Below, one piece after another: positions 62,388 through 64,000 of a stretch of DNA of 64,000 nucleotides. This DNA is from Leptofilum sp965223525. Lineage in GTDB: Bacteria > Chloroflexota > Anaerolineae > Promineifilales > Promineifilaceae. Each line of letters begins with the position of its first letter. The stretch's first letter is position 1. Position numbers and translations under genes: made by a program. Where the stretch lies: positions 682,001 to 746,000 of the forward strand of contig NZ_OZ245005.1 in the NCBI RefSeq assembly GCF_965223525.1, read 5' to 3'. Below the pieces are notes generated by a model, which saw only the letters and a list, made by a program, of their open reading frames with translations, ran no database searches and was not told the origin of the DNA.

Positions 62388-62990
62388 ATGAATGAATCCA
62401 CCGCCAAACGAGACCCAGACCAAACCCGCACCCGCATTTTGGATGCGGCACTCAACATTTTTGCCAGTAAAGGGTATTACAACACCAAAATGGATGAAAT
62501 TGTAGACGAATCCCAAACATCCAAAGGATCGATCTACTTTCACTTTCCCAACAAAGAAAGGCTGTTTCTGGCTCTGGTAGACCAGTTTGCCGACCTGCTA
62601 GAGCGGCGCGTTACAGAGGCGATTCAGCAAGAGAAAGTAGGCATTAACCGCGTGCGCGTCGCTCTAGAGACGTGCCTAACCACCTTTGGCAAATATCGCC
62701 GTCCAGCCAAGCTGCTGCTAGTACAGGCGGTAGGGCTGGGCAGCACCTTTGAAAACAAGCGCAACGAGGTAAACGATCGCTTCGCCGACCTCATTGCCAC
62801 CTATTTGCAAGAAGCAATTGACGTGGGCGACATTCCACCAACCGATGTAGAAGTTGTGTCTTACGCCTGGATGGGAGCCATTTACGGAGTGATTATTCGC
62901 TGGGTGTACACGAGCGAGCCAGACCCGCAGCGGATTATGGATTCGTTATTGCCAATTTTGTTAAGGAGCGTAGGGTTTGAAACAACGTGA
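62388..62990 (+). CDS. TetR-family transcriptional regulator
   Basis: Start at ATG 62388 (MNESTAKRD). The 200-residue protein has the TetR helix-turn-helix near residues 18-64 (RILDAALNIFASKGYYNTKMDEI shown here only by its two ends, then SKGSIYFHFPNKERLF) and a helical ligand domain. Its end overlaps the menF start by 14 bases, so the two are translated together. A palindromic operator lies upstream. The ligand could be a quinone or fatty acid-like signal; this is a guess. Confidence 0.9.
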   Translation: MNESTAKRDPDQTRTRILDAALNIFASKGYYNTKMDEIVDESQTSKGSIYFHFPNKERLFLALVDQFADLLERRVTEAIQQEKVGINRVRVALETCLTTFGKYRRPAKLLLVQAVGLGSTFENKRNEVNDRFADLIATYLQEAIDVGDIPPTDVEVVSYAWMGAIYGVIIRWVYTSEPDPQRIMDSLLPILLRSVGFETT

Positions 62991-64000
62991 AAAAGAGACT
63001 AGAGATTGGGGACCAGAGATTGCACAAAAATCGCCAATCTCCAATCGCCAGTCTCTAAAAAACGGCCGTCTCCTCTCCGTCTCCATCCCAGCACCTGGGG
63101 TAGAAACGGCCGTCTTTCTGCAACAAGCCCTCGGCCAGGAACGGTTCTTCTGGAGCGGGGCTAACGGCGGACTCACTCTGGCTGGCTTTGGGACAGCCGC
63201 CAATCTCATTGCTTGGGGGGAAGCACGTTTTACACAAATTCAGCAGCAAGCCACTGATTTATTTGCCGATGCAGTGATCCAGGGGAGTGAACGGCCGTTC
63301 GTCGGACCTCGTCTCTTCGGCGGTTTCTCCTTCATTGACAACTTCACCCCCGACAACACCTGGTCAATTCATTACCCAGCCCAGTTCGTCCTGCCCCACT
63401 ACCAGCTCACCCAGCAAGGCAATGAAAGTTGGCTCACTCTCAACGCCATCCTGCCCCCAGACGAATCGCCCAAAACCCTCCTCCCTGAACTCCAAACCGC
63501 CCTAAAAGCCCGCCTCAAGCTGCTGCGAAATGTCATGTCACCCAGTCACCCAAGCAACCGAAGGTTTCCCACCCCTTCCCCCCTTCACATCAACTACCCA
63601 ATGGGTTATAAAGCGTGGAAAAAGATGATCACCCACGCCACCCAAACCATGCAAAATGGGCCGCTGAACAAAGTAGTGCTTGCACGCGTCTGCGAAATTC
63701 GCTACGGGCAAAAGGTGAATGTGGACGGTGCATTGGCTTACCTAAACGCCACCTATCCGGACTGCTACCGCTTTTTGTTTGAGCCACGGCCGTTTCACGC
63801 CTTTTACGGTGCTACACCAGAGCTCATTGTGGGGGTAAACGGCCGTTCCCTCACCACAATGGGTTTGGCTGGGTCAATTGGTCGTGGGAAAACCCCAGCC
63901 GAGGACGAAACCCTCGCCCAAGAACTGCTCAACTCCGCCAAAAACCAGCATGAACACGCCCTCGTGGTGGAATCAATCCGGCGGCGATTGGAACCATTAA
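62977..64000 (+). CDS. menF: Isochorismate synthase (partial, runs off right edge)
   Basis: TTG at 62977 is the likely start: AAGGAG (62963-62968) stands 8 bases before it and the frame stays open to the window end (341 codons). The chorismate-binding domain shows NKVVLARV, FYGATPELIV, MGLAGSIGRG and the start of the SAKNQHEHALVVESI block. MenF makes isochorismate for menaquinone; the homologous salicylate-pathway enzymes are less likely given menA and menH nearby. Codons 7-27 come from a GAGATTGG/CCAATCTCC dispersed repeat, so the N-terminus is non-standard. It is coupled to the TetR gene. Confidence 0.85.
   Translation, partial: MKQREKETRDWGPEIAQKSPISNRQSLKNGRLLSVSIPAPGVETAVFLQQALGQERFFWSGANGGLTLAGFGTAANLIAWGEARFTQIQQQATDLFADAVIQGSERPFVGPRLFGGFSFIDNFTPDNTWSIHYPAQFVLPHYQLTQQGNESWLTLNAILPPDESPKTLLPELQTALKARLKLLRNVMSPSHPSNRRFPTPSPLHINYPMGYKAWKKMITHATQTMQNGPLNKVVLARVCEIRYGQKVNVDGALAYLNATYPDCYRFLFEPRPFHAFYGATPELIVGVNGRSLTTMGLAGSIGRGKTPAEDETLAQELLNSAKNQHEHALVVESIRRRLEPL

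Larger units (their letters stand above)
595..63846. repeat. Highly iterated palindrome ACGGCCGT (about 113 copies)
   Basis: The octamer is spread over the whole window, in both genes and spacers, first at 595-602 and last at 63839-63846. Others are 5492-5499, 6275-6282, 10518-10525, 14001-14008, 14026-14033, 57552-57559, 57566-57573, 63062-63069 and 63106-63113. Flanks often extend it to AACGGCCGTT. The count is by hand and may be off by a few. Chance would give about one copy. It is the local counterpart of cyanobacterial HIP1. Confidence 0.9.

Noticed and set aside
1..64000. tRNA or rRNA genes
   Set aside because: I looked for T-loop consensus (GGTTCGAATC-like) and rRNA landmarks on both strands and saw none; a covariance search would be decisive.

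Overview
The window reads as one chromosomal segment of an uncultured Chloroflexota bacterium, most likely from the Anaerolineae/Caldilineae side. This assignment is an inference. It rests on large secreted proteins with Pro/Thr linkers and DNRLRE (CBM96-like) domains, secreted proteins ending in a short LP-x-T-x-K tail, many membrane histidine kinases and PP2C phosphatases, a STAND ATPase carrying GDK repeats, EAD-type adaptor domains, and scattered menaquinone genes. There is no rRNA, recognisable tRNA, CRISPR array, phage module or complete insertion sequence.

Layout. 1-6.4 kb: the N-terminal part of a STAND NTPase leaving the left edge, two small MITE-like elements with the same terminal repeats, orphan modA, an arylamine N-acetyltransferase, a 2H-phosphoesterase/GNAT fusion overlapping menH, a small membrane protein, a DCC-family thiol oxidoreductase with an in-frame TGA at its second active-site Cys codon (possible selenoprotein), and a broken GNAT gene. 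6.4-24.6 kb: secreted and membrane proteins (double propeller protein, CPBP protease, SpoIIE-type phosphatase, GT39-type glycosyltransferase, two paralogous DNRLRE proteins of which one is a subtilisin), separated by clear intrinsic terminators. 24.7-29.6 kb: sugar ABC permeases and a substrate-binding protein, split by AT-rich small genes and a secreted metallophosphoesterase. 29.7-40.2 kb: PP2C phosphatase, RNase J, TPR protein, quinone-oxidoreductase-like dehydrogenase, PAF-acetylhydrolase-like enzyme, histidine kinase and YbaK. 40.2-50.6 kb: accessory-looking stretch with two AT-rich HEPN-motif genes around an acyl-CoA carboxylase beta subunit, frameshifted and remnant genes, small enzymes, a YgeY-type hydrolase, a truncated Dph6-like gene, an EAD7 protein and a glutaminyl cyclase. 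50.6-64 kb: histidine kinase, tandem GNAT, menA, a giant cyclase/AAA/TPR regulator converging on an unfamiliar HExxH protein, then a TetR gene overlapping menF, which leaves the right edge.

The most striking whole-window signal is the palindrome ACGGCCGT. I counted about 113 copies by hand in 64 kb, where about one is expected by chance. It lies in genes and spacers alike. In genes it is read as TAV, NGR/DGR or RP according to frame. It is nearly absent from RNase J, the carboxylase gene, the subtilisin and the AT-rich accessory genes. It resembles the highly iterated palindrome HIP1 of cyanobacteria but has a different sequence.

Functional threads. Menaquinone synthesis (menH, menA, menF) is dispersed over three loci. 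Secreted protein and sugar turnover links the subtilisin, DNRLRE proteins, ABC importer and metallophosphoesterase. Signalling and conflict-type proteins (STAND, EAD, HEPN, cyclase/AAA/TPR) recur. A possible selenium theme links the DCC gene with YgeY.
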